DNA of 64,000 nucleotides from Frigidibacter sp037095735 (GTDB lineage: Bacteria; Pseudomonadota; Alphaproteobacteria; Rhodobacterales; Rhodobacteraceae): assembly GCF_037095735.1 (NCBI RefSeq), contig NZ_JBAWKD010000001.1, positions 248,001 to 312,000 on the forward strand, in the 5' to 3' direction. Positions 17,088 through 26,469 of this stretch are shown one piece after another. Both the position numbers and the translations under genes were made by a program. A model generated the notes under the pieces. It saw only the letters and a program-made list of their open reading frames with translations. It was not told the origin of the DNA and ran no database searches. The stretch's first letter is position 1. Each line of letters begins with the position of its first letter.

Positions 17088-18218
17088 TCAGCCCCCGTTC
17101 ACCCGCTTCGACACCCAGGTCGCGAAGTCGAAATTCGGCCGCTCCAGATGCGACAGGTGCCCCGGCGCCCCCAGCTTCGAGGTGATGCCGCGATAGACCT
17201 GCTCGACGCAGTCCTTGTCCTCGGCATTCACCTCGTCCAGCAGCGCCTTCAGCCGCGCGAAATGCTCGGGCGCCTTCGGATCGGCCACGAATTCCGGCGC
17301 CAGCCCCCCGCCATACAGCACGTTCACATGGTCCGGCCCGTCCGGCGTCAGGCAGAGATACCAGAAATACCCCGGCGACAGCGTGATCAGCAGCGAGGGA
17401 TAGATCGACAGAAGCCAGGTCGTGCGCCGGTCGTCGCCCTCGAGCACCGTGTTCGTCGGATGCGCCAGCGTCAGGTCCAGCGCGTCGTTCTTGATGATGT
17501 AGTGATAGTTGAACGCGGCCTCGCCCTCGGGGCAGGTCATCTTCATCAGATCGACCGTATGCCCGATCGTCTCGGCATGGCAGACCGGCAGGTGGTAGCT
17601 TTCCATGAAATTCTCGGCCAGCACCTTCCAGTTGGTGTTCCAGCGGAACTCCTCGCGGAAGGCCTCGACGTAGTTCTGCATCCCGAACTTGCCCACCAGC
17701 CGCTCGACCCCCGCCAGCGTCACCGCCGGGTCCGCCGCCTCGGGGTTCAGCGTCACCAGGATCCAGCCCAGCCATTCCTCGCAGCGCACCTGCGGCAGGG
17801 CGACATCGGTCTTGCAGAAGCCCTCGTTCGCGGCCATCGCCGGCGCCCCGCGCAACGAGCCGTCCAGCGAGTAGGTCCAGGCATGGTAGGGGCAGACGAT
17901 CGCGCGGACATTGCCCCGCCCCTGCAGCAGCACCGACATCCGGTGCCGGCAGACATTCGACATCGCGCGCAGCACGCCGTCGCGGTCGCGCAGCACGATC
18001 AGCGGCTCGCCCGCGATCTCCATCGTCAGGTAGTCGCCGGGGTTCGGCAGCGCATCCGCCCGCCCCGCGCACAGCCAGTCCTTCGAGAAGATGTGCTCCA
18101 GCTCCTGCGCGAGGAACTCGGGGCTGGTATAGACCGACTTCGGCATGGCACGCGCCTCGGCGAAGGGGGCCGAGGTATTGGCCAGCAGTTCTTCGGCAGC
18201 GGTGATCGGACGGGTCAT
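17088..18218 (-). CDS. Rieske non-heme iron oxygenase, alpha subunit type
   Basis: 376 residues from the ATG at 18218 (MTRPITAAEELL); the longer frame adds a repetitive Ser-Pro stretch. Rieske [2Fe-2S] ligands are C90, H92, C109 and H112 in NVCRHRMS and CPYHAW. The mononuclear iron site is in NWKVLAENFMESYHLPVCH, with H209 and H214; the carboxylate ligand is further downstream. The pattern recalls the choline monooxygenase/glycine-betaine demethylase branch, but no reductase or ferredoxin gene is adjacent, so electrons must come from elsewhere. Substrate unassigned. Confidence 0.88.
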   Translation of the reverse strand: MTRPITAAEELLANTSAPFAEARAMPKSVYTSPEFLAQELEHIFSKDWLCAGRADALPNPGDYLTMEIAGEPLIVLRDRDGVLRAMSNVCRHRMSVLLQGRGNVRAIVCPYHAWTYSLDGSLRGAPAMAANEGFCKTDVALPQVRCEEWLGWILVTLNPEAADPAVTLAGVERLVGKFGMQNYVEAFREEFRWNTNWKVLAENFMESYHLPVCHAETIGHTVDLMKMTCPEGEAAFNYHYIIKNDALDLTLAHPTNTVLEGDDRRTTWLLSIYPSLLITLSPGYFWYLCLTPDGPDHVNVLYGGGLAPEFVADPKAPEHFARLKALLDEVNAEDKDCVEQVYRGITSKLGAPGHLSHLERPNFDFATWVSKRVNGG

Positions 18219-18301
18219 GGCGCACCTCACGGCGACAGGGCTGGGACTCGGGCTGGGACTTGGGCCGGAACTCGGGGCTTCGTCACGCAGAGTATCACGG
18301 T

Positions 18302-18317
18302 CGTTTGCACACAAACG
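18302..18317. promoter_or_regulatory. Inverted repeat upstream of the Rieske gene
   Basis: CGTTTG and CAAACG flank CACA, in the only A/T-rich patch (18300-18340) before the gene. It is a plausible operator; nothing shows which regulator uses it. Confidence 0.3.
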
Positions 18318-18375
18318 CTAATCAATTCGACGGAGCGCCGCGCCCCCGCCCCGCCCTGCCGCTTTTCGCGGCAGC

Positions 18376-19605
18376 TCAGGCAGGCGGACCGGCCTCCGTG
18401 GCATCCGCGGCCGCCGCCGCCAGCATGTCGCGCATCAGATGCGGATCTGCGGCATGGACGCGGTTCCATGTCGGAATGAACGGCGTCGCGGCGGGAAACT
18501 CAAGGAAGATCCGCCCGGCCTCGACCACGGTCTGCGCGAACATCTCGATCGCGCGCTCCTCGGCATGGCGATCCAGCGTCAGCCCGTTCATCATCGCGTC
18601 GGAATAATAGCCGTCCAGCAGGTCCAGCGCGGTGCGGTAATAGGTGGCGCGCAGCGTGCGGAAGATCTCTTCCGAGAACACCGTCCCGTCCGCCGCCAGC
18701 TTGCGGTACAGCGCCTTGCAGATGTCGACCGACATCCGCGACAGCCCGCCGCTGCCGTCGCCCGGGCCCAGATCCTGATGCTTGTGGTCATAGGCATCGG
18801 TCAGCTCGACCTGCGCCACCGCCCGCGGCGCGAGATTGCGCCAGGCCTCGGACAGCACCCCGATCTCCAGCCCCCAGTCCGACGGGATCCGCAGGTCGGC
18901 CAGCGCATGGGCGGCGATGGCGAATTCGCCCGACAGCGGATAGCGGAAGGCCCGCAGGTATTCGAGATAGTCGCGCTCGCCGATCACCCGCTTCAGCGCG
19001 ATCAGCAGCGGGCTGACCAGCAGCCGCGCCACGCGCCCGTTCAGCCTGCCGCCGCCGATGCGCGGATAGAAGCCCTTCGACAGCTGATAGGGAAAGTTCG
19101 GATTGGCCACCGGATAGACCAGCCGCGCCAGCAGGTCGCGGTCATAGGTGGTGATGTCGCAGTCGTGGAAGGCCACCACCGCGCAATCGGCCCGCGCCAG
19201 CGTGTAGCCGATCGCCGTCCAGACGTTGCGCCCCTTCCCCGCCTCGACCGGCCCCAGACCCAGCCCCTCCAGCCGCGCGGCGATGGCCTGCATCCGCGGG
19301 CTGTCGTTCCACAGCACCACATGGTCCTGCGGCAGCCGGGCAAAGAAGGCCCGGGCCGCGCGGTACTGCCCGGCATCGGCCTGATCCAGCCCGATGACGA
19401 TCCGCTTCAGCCAGCCGACCTGCGACAGCTCGTCAAGGATCCGCGGCAGCGCCTCGCCTTCCAGCTCGGAATAGAGCGAGGGCAGGATCAGGCAGACCGG
19501 CCGGCGCGCCGCGAAGACCTCGAGCTCGCGCGCCAGATGCCGGGCGTTGCCCCGGTCCAGCATGTGCAACGTGGCGATCGAGCCGCCCTGATGGAAATCG
19601 GCCAT
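18376..19605 (-). CDS. Glycosyltransferase resembling glucosyl-3-phosphoglycerate synthase
   Basis: 409 residues from the ATG at 19605 (MADFHQGGSIATLH). GT-A fold signs: KRIVIGLDQAD (about 68-78), GKGRNVWTAIGYTLAR (about 128-143), the metal-binding DxD as FHDCDITTYD (about 151-160), and LSGEFAI with a C-terminal half typical of GpgS/GT81-like enzymes. GpgS makes glucosyl-3-phosphoglycerate, precursor of the compatible solute glucosylglycerate. No phosphatase gene is next to it, so the pathway is not proven. Monocistronic, with about 150 bases to the Rieske gene. Confidence 0.75.
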   Translation of the reverse strand: MADFHQGGSIATLHMLDRGNARHLARELEVFAARRPVCLILPSLYSELEGEALPRILDELSQVGWLKRIVIGLDQADAGQYRAARAFFARLPQDHVVLWNDSPRMQAIAARLEGLGLGPVEAGKGRNVWTAIGYTLARADCAVVAFHDCDITTYDRDLLARLVYPVANPNFPYQLSKGFYPRIGGGRLNGRVARLLVSPLLIALKRVIGERDYLEYLRAFRYPLSGEFAIAAHALADLRIPSDWGLEIGVLSEAWRNLAPRAVAQVELTDAYDHKHQDLGPGDGSGGLSRMSVDICKALYRKLAADGTVFSEEIFRTLRATYYRTALDLLDGYYSDAMMNGLTLDRHAEERAIEMFAQTVVEAGRIFLEFPAATPFIPTWNRVHAADPHLMRDMLAAAAADATEAGPPA

Positions 19606-19793
19606 GCGTCCTTCGTCCTTGCTGCGATGCGGCAAGAAGAAGCCTAGCCCGGTCCGGCCGCAGGACCAGCCGGGGGCCGCGCGCCGGCGATCGCCCGCCG
19701 GCTCGGATCCTGACGAAAGCTCTCCGCGCCGTGCGCTTCCGGTGTACGGGGGGTGTACGCCCGCTGCACGGATGTCACCCCCCGAGGACCGTG

Positions 19794-19830
19794 CAAAAAG
19801 CGAAAGGCCGCCCCCGGATCGGGAGCGGCC
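19794..19830 (-). terminator. Intrinsic terminator of the class III aminotransferase
   Basis: Read on the minus strand, GGCCGC and GCGGCC arms enclose a G/C-rich loop and are followed by TTTCGCTTTTT. It lies 23 bases after the stop codon. Confidence 0.75.
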
Positions 19831-19852
19831 CTGACATGCCCTGCGCGGCCGC

Positions 19853-21226
19853 TCAGGCCGGCTTGATCTCGGCCGCCAGCCGGTCGAGCGTGCGGCCCAT
19901 GCGGACCAGGATCTCGTCGATGTCGGCCTCGGTGCAGATCAGCGGCGGGCAGAGCGCCAGCGTGTCGCCGATGGCGCGGAAGATCAGCCCCTCCTCATGC
20001 CCGATGACCGAGGCGCGGGCGCCCACCTTGCCGACCGGATCGAACATCGCCTTGGTCGCCTTGTCGGCCACCAACTCGACCGCGGCGATCAGCCCGGTGC
20101 CGCGCACCTCTCCGACCAGCGGGTTGTCGGCGAAGCGGCGCATCCCGTCCTGCAGCCGCGGCGCGAGGCGCCGGGCGTTGCCCATCAGGTCGCGCTCCTC
20201 GATGATCTTCAGGTTCTCTAGCGCGACCGCCGTCGCCACCGGGTGGCTCGAGGCGGTGTAGCCATGCCCGAAGGTGCCGATCTTGTGGCTGTTGTCGGCG
20301 ATGGCGTTGAACACCGGGTCCGAGAACAGCACCGCCGCGATCGGCATGTAGCTCGACGACATCTGCTTCGAGACCGACATGATGTCGGGGGTGAAGCCGT
20401 ATTTCTGGCAACCGAAGGGCGTGCCCAGCCGGCCGAAACCGTTGATCACCTCGTCCGAGACCAGCAGGATGTCATTGGCGCGACAGATCTTTTCGACGCC
20501 TTCCCAATAGCCTTCCGGCGGCGGCAGCACCCCGCCCGCGCCCATCAGCGGCTCGCCGATCAGGGCGGCGATGGTGTCGGCGCCCTCGGACGCGATCGTG
20601 TCCTCAAGCTCTTTCAGCAGCCGCGCGCAGAACTGCGCCTCGGTCTCGCCCTCCTGCCCGAAGCGGTAGAAATGCGGGCAGGTCAGCCGCACCACCGGGA
20701 TCAGCGGCACGTCGAAATCGCGGTGGTTGCCCGGCAGCCCGGTCAGCGAGGCCGCGACCATGGTGACGCCGTGATAGGCCTTGTTCCGCGCGAGGAACTT
20801 CTTCTTCTGCGGCCGGCCCAGCGCGTTGTTCATGTACCACACCATCTTGACGACGGTGTCGTTCGCCTCGGAGCCCGAGTTGGTGTAGAAGACGTGGTTA
20901 AGCCCCTCGGGCGCCATCTCGACCAGCTTCTCGGACAGCCGGATCCCCGGCTCGTGCGATTTCGACGAGAAGACGTGGTAATAGGGCAGCTTGGCCATCT
21001 GCTCGGCCGCGACCTTGACCAGCCGGTCCTCGCCGAAGCCCACCGCCACCGACCACAGGCCCGACAGGCCCTCGATGTACTGCTTGCCGGTCGAATCCCA
21101 GACATGGATCCCCTTGCCGCGCTCGATGATGAGCGGCCCGTTCTGCTCGAAGGCGCGGGCGTCGGTATAGGGATGCAGGTTGTGCGCGATATCGGCCTGC
21201 GCGAGCGAATTCGAGAGCGTGGTCAT
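19853..21226 (-). CDS. Class III omega-amino acid aminotransferase
   Basis: PLP enzyme of 457 residues. The cofactor Lys is K287 in SVSKQMSSSYMPIAA and the pyridine-nitrogen Asp is D258 in LLVSDEVINGFGRLG; SNSGSEAND-type phosphate contacts appear as YTNSGSEAND near 114-123. The family transaminates beta-alanine, GABA, putrescine or taurine to pyruvate or a 2-oxo acid; which amine is used is not readable. It has its own terminator downstream and is divergent from the glycerate kinase gene, with a 136-bp shared upstream region. Confidence 0.92.
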   Translation of the reverse strand: MTTLSNSLAQADIAHNLHPYTDARAFEQNGPLIIERGKGIHVWDSTGKQYIEGLSGLWSVAVGFGEDRLVKVAAEQMAKLPYYHVFSSKSHEPGIRLSEKLVEMAPEGLNHVFYTNSGSEANDTVVKMVWYMNNALGRPQKKKFLARNKAYHGVTMVAASLTGLPGNHRDFDVPLIPVVRLTCPHFYRFGQEGETEAQFCARLLKELEDTIASEGADTIAALIGEPLMGAGGVLPPPEGYWEGVEKICRANDILLVSDEVINGFGRLGTPFGCQKYGFTPDIMSVSKQMSSSYMPIAAVLFSDPVFNAIADNSHKIGTFGHGYTASSHPVATAVALENLKIIEERDLMGNARRLAPRLQDGMRRFADNPLVGEVRGTGLIAAVELVADKATKAMFDPVGKVGARASVIGHEEGLIFRAIGDTLALCPPLICTEADIDEILVRMGRTLDRLAAEIKPA

Positions 21227-21362
21227 GGAAACCTCGGTTCGTGCTGAATGTCCTAGTGCTACGCCCGCGGCCCGCGGAACGCCATCGAGATTTCGTTTCC
21301 ATGCAAATCACGGCACTTGCGCGGGGGCCGGTCATCTGTCAGGCAGGCGGCCGGGAGGATCC

Positions 21363-22652
21363 ATGGACCGCGACGCAATCCGCCACCTCTTGCGCAGCAT
21401 GTTCAGTGCCGCGGTGGCCAGCGCCCAGCCGCTGGGCGCGGTTTGGCCACATGTTCCCAAGCCCCAGGACCTGCCCCCCGGCGGCCGGCTGGTGGTGCTG
21501 GGCGCCGGCAAGGCCGCCGCCGCGATGGCCGTCGCCGTCGAGCGCGCCTGGCCGCAGTCGGAACCGCTGTCGGGCCTTGTCATCACCCGCTACGGCCACA
21601 TGCCGCGCCATGCGCCGAAGCGCATCGACGTGGTCGAGGCCGCGCATCCGGTGCCCGACTCCGCCGGGCTGACCGCGACCGAGCGCATGCTTGAAATCGC
21701 GGCGATGCTGGGCCCCAAGGATCTCGCGCTGGTGCTGATCTCGGGCGGCGGCTCGTCGCTGCTGACCGCCCCGCCCCAGGGCGTGACCCTGGCCGAGAAG
21801 CAGGAGCTGAGCCGCGCGCTGCTCGCCTCGGGCGCCACCATCGGCGAGATGAACGTCATCCGCCGTCACCTCAGCCGGGTGAAAGGCGGCCGCCTTGCCG
21901 CGGCCTGCCACCCCGCGCGCGTGCTGACGCTGATGATCTCGGACGTGCCGGGCGACGATCCGATGGTGATTGCCTCGGGCCCGACCGTCGGCGACCCGAC
22001 CACCGTCGCCGATGCGCGCCGCCTGCTCGATCGCTACGGCATCACCCCGCCCGCCTCGATCGCGGCGGCGCTGGCCCGACCGGATGCCGAAAGCGTCAAG
22101 CCCGACGACCCGCGGCTGGCGCGGGCCGAGGCGCGGCTGGTCGCCTCGCCCTCGATCGCGCTGCATGCCGCCTGCGAGGCCGCGCAGACTCGCGGCATGG
22201 ACTGCCACATCCTCGGCGACGCGCTGGAAGGCGAGTCGCGCGACATGGCCAAGGTGCTGGGCGGGATCGCGCGCTCGGTCTCGGACAAGGGCCTGCCGTT
22301 CCAGAAGCCCTGCGTGCTGATCTCTGGCGGCGAAAGCACGGTGACGGTGCGTGGCAACGGCCGCGGCGGGCGCAATGTCGAGTTCCTGCTGGCGCTCGCC
22401 CTGACGCTGGAGGGTGCCGAGGGGATCCATGCGCTGTCGGCCGATACCGACGGGGTCGATGGGGCCGAAGAGGTGGCCGGCGCCTTCATCGGGCCCGACA
22501 CGCTGTCCCGCGCCCGCGCGCAGGGCCGCGACCCGCGCGGCGATCTGGACGACAACGATGCCCACAGCCTGTTCGCGGCGCTGGGCGACCAGATCGTCAC
22601 CGGACCGACGCTGACCAATGTCAACGATTTCCGGGCGATCCTGATCCTCTAG
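21363..22652 (+). CDS. Glycerate 2-kinase, MOFRL family
   Basis: 429 residues from the ATG at 21363, behind GGGAGGATCC. It phosphorylates D-glycerate to 2-phosphoglycerate, joining glycerate, tartronate or serine-cycle carbon to glycolysis. N-terminal DUF4147 domain with LVVLGAGKAAAAMA (about 43-56) and LISGGGSSLL (about 124-133), and C-terminal MOFRL domain with SGGESTVTVRGNGRGGRN (about 321-338) and DTDGVDG. Older annotation calls such proteins hydroxypyruvate reductase (TtuD). The stop overlaps the convergent surf1 stop by four bases. Confidence 0.9.
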   Translation: MDRDAIRHLLRSMFSAAVASAQPLGAVWPHVPKPQDLPPGGRLVVLGAGKAAAAMAVAVERAWPQSEPLSGLVITRYGHMPRHAPKRIDVVEAAHPVPDSAGLTATERMLEIAAMLGPKDLALVLISGGGSSLLTAPPQGVTLAEKQELSRALLASGATIGEMNVIRRHLSRVKGGRLAAACHPARVLTLMISDVPGDDPMVIASGPTVGDPTTVADARRLLDRYGITPPASIAAALARPDAESVKPDDPRLARAEARLVASPSIALHAACEAAQTRGMDCHILGDALEGESRDMAKVLGGIARSVSDKGLPFQKPCVLISGGESTVTVRGNGRGGRNVEFLLALALTLEGAEGIHALSADTDGVDGAEEVAGAFIGPDTLSRARAQGRDPRGDLDDNDAHSLFAALGDQIVTGPTLTNVNDFRAILIL

Positions 22653-23422
22653 GACCGGCGCAGGCCGGCCCGCAGTCGCCGCTCGTGCCGCCAGACGATC
22701 GCGGCGCAGGCCAGCGTGCCCAGCGCCATCCCGAACCATGTCAGCGCATATTGCAGGTGGTGGTTCGGGAAGGCGACGATGGTCAGCCCGCCCACCGGCA
22801 GCGCCTTCGGATCGGCCCCGGCGGCGGCGTCGATGAAATAGGGCGCGACCTGCCCCAGGCTCTGGGCCCCGGCGATCGCCTGCACGTCGCGCGAATACCA
22901 GCGCCCTGCCCCGGGATCGTTCGAGCGCAGGAAGCCCCCGCCCGGCTCTGTCATCCGCAGCAGGCCGGTGACGGTCTGCTGGCCCTCAAGATAGCTGCGG
23001 TACCCCGGCTCGCGCTTGTCCGCGGGCACGAAGCCGCGGTTGATCAGCACGGTCCAACCGTCCTCGGTGGCCATGGGCGTCATCACCCAGAACCCCGCGC
23101 CCAGCGCCGTGACCGCCTGCACCAGCGTGTCGTTGTTGTTCAGAAGCGTGCCGGTGACGGTGACGCGACGGTATTCCGCATCCTCCGCGGTCACGCCCTT
23201 CCAGCCGTCCGGCCCCGGTGCCGCGACCGGCGCGGCGGTCAGACGGGCCTCGACCCGGGCGATCAGGTCCTGCTTCCAGGCCAGACGCTGCACCTGCCAG
23301 AGGCCCAGCGCGCAGAAGCCCGCGAACAGCACCGCCGCCAGCGCGGCAAGGGCCGCAAGCGTGACGGGCCCGCGCGGCTGGCGCACGGGCCCGTCGGCAT
23401 CGGTTGTCACCACAGGGCTCAC
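22649..23422 (-). CDS. surf1: SURF1 family oxidase assembly protein
   Basis: 257 residues from a GTG that overlaps the cyoD stop (GTGA). Two membrane spans, about 18-38 and 225-245, bracket a periplasmic domain, as in SURF1. Signatures: FAGFCALGLWQVQRLAWKQ, VLINRGFVP and PNHHLQYALTWFGMA. SURF1 helps insert heme into the large subunit of heme-copper oxidases. Last gene of the cyo operon; its presence there suggests it serves the quinol oxidase. Confidence 0.93.
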   Translation of the reverse strand: MSPVVTTDADGPVRQPRGPVTLAALAALAAVLFAGFCALGLWQVQRLAWKQDLIARVEARLTAAPVAAPGPDGWKGVTAEDAEYRRVTVTGTLLNNNDTLVQAVTALGAGFWVMTPMATEDGWTVLINRGFVPADKREPGYRSYLEGQQTVTGLLRMTEPGGGFLRSNDPGAGRWYSRDVQAIAGAQSLGQVAPYFIDAAAGADPKALPVGGLTIVAFPNHHLQYALTWFGMALGTLACAAIVWRHERRLRAGLRRS

Positions 23423-23823
23423 TGCTCGAGCAGCTCGTGGTTCATGCCCGGCATCATGTTCGTGTTCAGGTGATACATGACCCAGAGCGAGCCCGAGAGG
23501 GTGATGACCACGACGATGATCGTGAAGATCGTCGCCAGCATGGTCCAGCCCTCGTCGGACTTGGTGTTCATGTGCAGGAAGTAGATCATGTGCACGACGA
23601 TCTGCACGATGGCGAAGGCCATGATCGTCAGCGCCGTCCAGACCGGGCTGGCGAAGCCGCCCCACATGACGATGATGAACGGGATCGCGGTCAGCACCAC
23701 CGACAGCACGAAGCCGGTGACGTAGGACTTGTGGGTGCCGTGGTCATGGCCATCGTCGTGATGGTGATGGCCGTGCTCGTGCGCAAGCTTCTCGTGATGC
23801 GTCTCGGGAGTGGCGGCGGACAT
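23419..23823 (-). CDS. cyoD: Cytochrome bo3-type quinol oxidase subunit IV
   Basis: 134 residues with three membrane spans (about 34-54, 62-82, 95-115) and YFLHMNTKSDEGW between the second and third. Residues 9-31 are unusually His/Asp-rich (eleven His), facing the cytoplasm if topology is standard. It overlaps cyoC by one base and surf1 by four. Subunit IV supports assembly of the binuclear centre. Confidence 0.95.
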   Translation of the reverse strand: MSAATPETHHEKLAHEHGHHHHDDGHDHGTHKSYVTGFVLSVVLTAIPFIIVMWGGFASPVWTALTIMAFAIVQIVVHMIYFLHMNTKSDEGWTMLATIFTIIVVVITLSGSLWVMYHLNTNMMPGMNHELLEQ

Positions 23824-24446
23824 CAGATCATCCCCATCAGGTAGACGAAGGTGAAGACGCCGATCCAGACGACGTCGAGGAAGTGCCAGAACATCGACAG
23901 GCAGCCCAGCCGGCGCATGTTCGCCGGGATCAGGCCCTTCTGCGAGATCTGGACCATCAGCGTCACCAGCCAGATCGAGCCGAAGGTGACGTGCAGCCCG
24001 TGGGTGCCGACCAGCGCGAAGAAGGCCGACAGGAAGGCCGAGCGCTGCGGGCCCGCGCCCTCGTGGATCAGGTGGTTGAACTCGTAGAGTTCGACGCAGA
24101 GGAAGCCCAGACCGAAGAGCAGCGTGACGAACAGCCAGCGCAGCGCGCCGGACTTGTTGCCCTCGTGCGCCGCCAGCATGCCGAAGCCGAAGGTGATCGA
24201 CGAGATCAGCAGGAAGGCGGTGTTCAGCGCCACCAGCTCGAGGTCGAAGAGATCCTTCGGCCCCGGCCCGCCGGCGTAGTTGTGGCCCAGCACCCCGAAG
24301 ACCGCGAACAGAACCGCGAACATCAGGCAGTCGGACATCAGGTAGATCCAGAAGCCGAGGCTGGTGCTCGCGCCTTCCGGGTGGTGATGCGGCTCAAGCT
24401 CCCAGAACGAGGGCTTGTCGCTGGAGTGGGTCGTCGTCGCGCTCAT
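23823..24446 (-). CDS. cyoC: Cytochrome bo3-type quinol oxidase subunit III
   Basis: 207 residues, five membrane spans, with the subunit III texts FWIYLMSDCLMFAVLFAVF (about 31-49), AHEGNKSGALRWLF and FALVGTHGLHVTFG (about 141-154) and a C-terminal FWHFLDVVWIGVFTFVYL. It begins three bases after the cyoB stop. Structural subunit without redox centres. Confidence 0.97.
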   Translation of the reverse strand: MSATTTHSSDKPSFWELEPHHHPEGASTSLGFWIYLMSDCLMFAVLFAVFGVLGHNYAGGPGPKDLFDLELVALNTAFLLISSITFGFGMLAAHEGNKSGALRWLFVTLLFGLGFLCVELYEFNHLIHEGAGPQRSAFLSAFFALVGTHGLHVTFGSIWLVTLMVQISQKGLIPANMRRLGCLSMFWHFLDVVWIGVFTFVYLMGMI

Positions 24447-24449
24447 GGC

Positions 24450-26456
24450 TCAGGCTCCCAGGGCGAGGCGACGGGTGCGCTCGTCCTCGACCGCTTCCAC
24501 CTCGTTCGCGGGGATGTGGTAGTCGCGGTTGTAGTTGAAGGTATGGACGATGGCGCCGATGACCAGGGCCGCGAAGCTCGCGATCGCCAGCCACCAGATG
24601 TACCAGATCATCGCGACACCGAAGACCGTGGCGAAACCGGCCAGCACGACGCCCGCGCCGGTGTTCTTCGGCATGTGGATCGGCAGGAAGCCATAGAGCG
24701 GACGCTGCGCCTTCTTGTCCTTCATGTCCCACCAGGCGTCCATGTCATGGATGACCGGGGTGAAGGCGAAGTTGTAGGCCGGCGGCGGCGACGAGGTCGC
24801 CCATTCCAGCGTCCGGCCACCCCAGGGGTCGCCCGAGACGTCGGCCAGTTCCTTGCGCTTCCAGATCGACCAGGCGATCTGCACGATGAAGGCGGCGATG
24901 CCCACGGCGATGATCGCGGCGCCGACGGCGGCGATGGCGAACCAGATCCGCAGATCCGGGTCGTCGAAGACGCGCATCCGGCGGGTCACGCCCATCAGGC
25001 CCAGCACGTAGAGCGGGGTGAAGGCGATCCAGTAGCCGATCAGCCAGCACCAGAACGAGATCTTGCCGAAGAACGGGTCGAGCTTGAAGCCGAAGGCCTT
25101 GGGCCACCAGAAGTTGATGCCCGCGAAGACCCCGAACACCACGCCGCCGATGATCACGTTGTGGAAGTGGGCGATCAGGAACAGCGAGTTGTGCAGCACG
25201 AAGTCGGCCGGCGGCACCGCCAGCAGCACGCCGGTCATCCCGCCCACGGTGAAGGTGACCATGAAGGCGACCGTCCACATCATCGGCAGTTCGAACCGGA
25301 CCCGGCCCTTGTACATGGTGAAGAGCCAGTTGAAGATCTTCGCCCCGGTCGGGATCGAGATGATCATCGTGGTGATCCCGAAGAACGAGTTCACCGAGGC
25401 GCCCGAGCCCATCGTGAAGAAGTGGTGCAGCCAGACGACGTAGGACAGCACCGTGATGCAAATGGTCGCGTAGACCATCGAGGTGTAGCCGAACAGCCGC
25501 TTGCCCGCGAAGGTCGAGGTGATCTCGGAGAAGATGCCGAAGGCGGGCAGGATCAGGATGTAGACCTCCGGGTGGCCCCAGATCCAGATCAGGTTGATGT
25601 ACATCATCGAGTTGCCGCCGAGGTCGTTCGTGAAGAAGTTCGTCCCCACGTAGCGGTCCAGGGTCAGCAGGATCAGCGTCATCGTCAGCACCGGGAAGGA
25701 GGCGACGATCAGCACGTTGGTGCAGAGCGCGGTCCAGGTGAAGACCGGCATCTTCATCATGGTCATGCCCGGGGCGCGCATCTTCACGATGGTGACCAGC
25801 AGGTTGATCCCCGACAGCGTCGTGCCGACGCCCGCGACCTGCAGCGCCCAGATGTAGTAGTCGACGCCCACGCCCGGGCTCGCGTCGATGCCCGACAGCG
25901 GCGGGAAGGCCAGCCAGCCGGTCTGCGCGAACTCACCCACGAACAGCGACATCATGATGATGATCGCGCCGCCCGCCGTCATCCAGAACGAGAAGTTGTT
26001 CAGGAACGGGAAGGACACGTCGCGCGCGCCGATCTGCAGCGGGACCACGTAGTTCATGAACCCGGTGACGAAGGGCATCGCCGCGAAGAAGATCATGATC
26101 ACGCCGTGGGCCGTGAAGACCTGGTCGTAGTGGTGCGCGTTCAGATAGCCTTCCGAGCCGTTGAAGGCCCAGACCTGCTGAAGCCGCATCATCAGCGCGT
26201 CGGCGAAGCCGCGCAGCAGCATGATGATGCCCAGGATCATGTACATGATCCCGATCTTCTTGTGGTCGACGCTGGTGAACCACTCCTTCCAGAGATAGCC
26301 CCAGAGCTTGAAGTAGGTCAGCGCGATGAGAAGCGCGATGCCTCCCAGCGCCACGCCGGCGAAGGTCGCCCAGACGATCGGTTCCTGCGGGATCGCGTCG
26401 AAGCCGAGCTTGCCGAACAGGAAGGTTGTGTGAGGTGCAGTTGCTGCGGGTGTCAT
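24450..26456 (-). CDS. cyoB: Cytochrome bo3-type quinol oxidase subunit I
   Basis: 668 residues, the catalytic heme-copper subunit that reduces O2 to water and pumps protons. Ligands visible: low-spin heme His in FTAHGVIMIFF, the CuB His and cross-linked Tyr in WGHPEVYILILP, two CuB His in VVWLHHFFTMGSG, and the heme pair in FLIAHFHNVI. The EVYILILP form marks an A-type oxidase with a Glu-containing D channel. Thirteen bases separate it from cyoA. Confidence 0.98.
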   Translation of the reverse strand: MTPAATAPHTTFLFGKLGFDAIPQEPIVWATFAGVALGGIALLIALTYFKLWGYLWKEWFTSVDHKKIGIMYMILGIIMLLRGFADALMMRLQQVWAFNGSEGYLNAHHYDQVFTAHGVIMIFFAAMPFVTGFMNYVVPLQIGARDVSFPFLNNFSFWMTAGGAIIIMMSLFVGEFAQTGWLAFPPLSGIDASPGVGVDYYIWALQVAGVGTTLSGINLLVTIVKMRAPGMTMMKMPVFTWTALCTNVLIVASFPVLTMTLILLTLDRYVGTNFFTNDLGGNSMMYINLIWIWGHPEVYILILPAFGIFSEITSTFAGKRLFGYTSMVYATICITVLSYVVWLHHFFTMGSGASVNSFFGITTMIISIPTGAKIFNWLFTMYKGRVRFELPMMWTVAFMVTFTVGGMTGVLLAVPPADFVLHNSLFLIAHFHNVIIGGVVFGVFAGINFWWPKAFGFKLDPFFGKISFWCWLIGYWIAFTPLYVLGLMGVTRRMRVFDDPDLRIWFAIAAVGAAIIAVGIAAFIVQIAWSIWKRKELADVSGDPWGGRTLEWATSSPPPAYNFAFTPVIHDMDAWWDMKDKKAQRPLYGFLPIHMPKNTGAGVVLAGFATVFGVAMIWYIWWLAIASFAALVIGAIVHTFNYNRDYHIPANEVEAVEDERTRRLALGA

Positions 26457-26469
26457 CGGGGAGGTCCGT

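Noticed and set aside
15378..18479. 1,033-codon plus-strand frame opposite the Amt and Rieske genes
   Set aside because: Low-complexity antisense reading; the minus strand has clear membrane spans and Rieske ligands.
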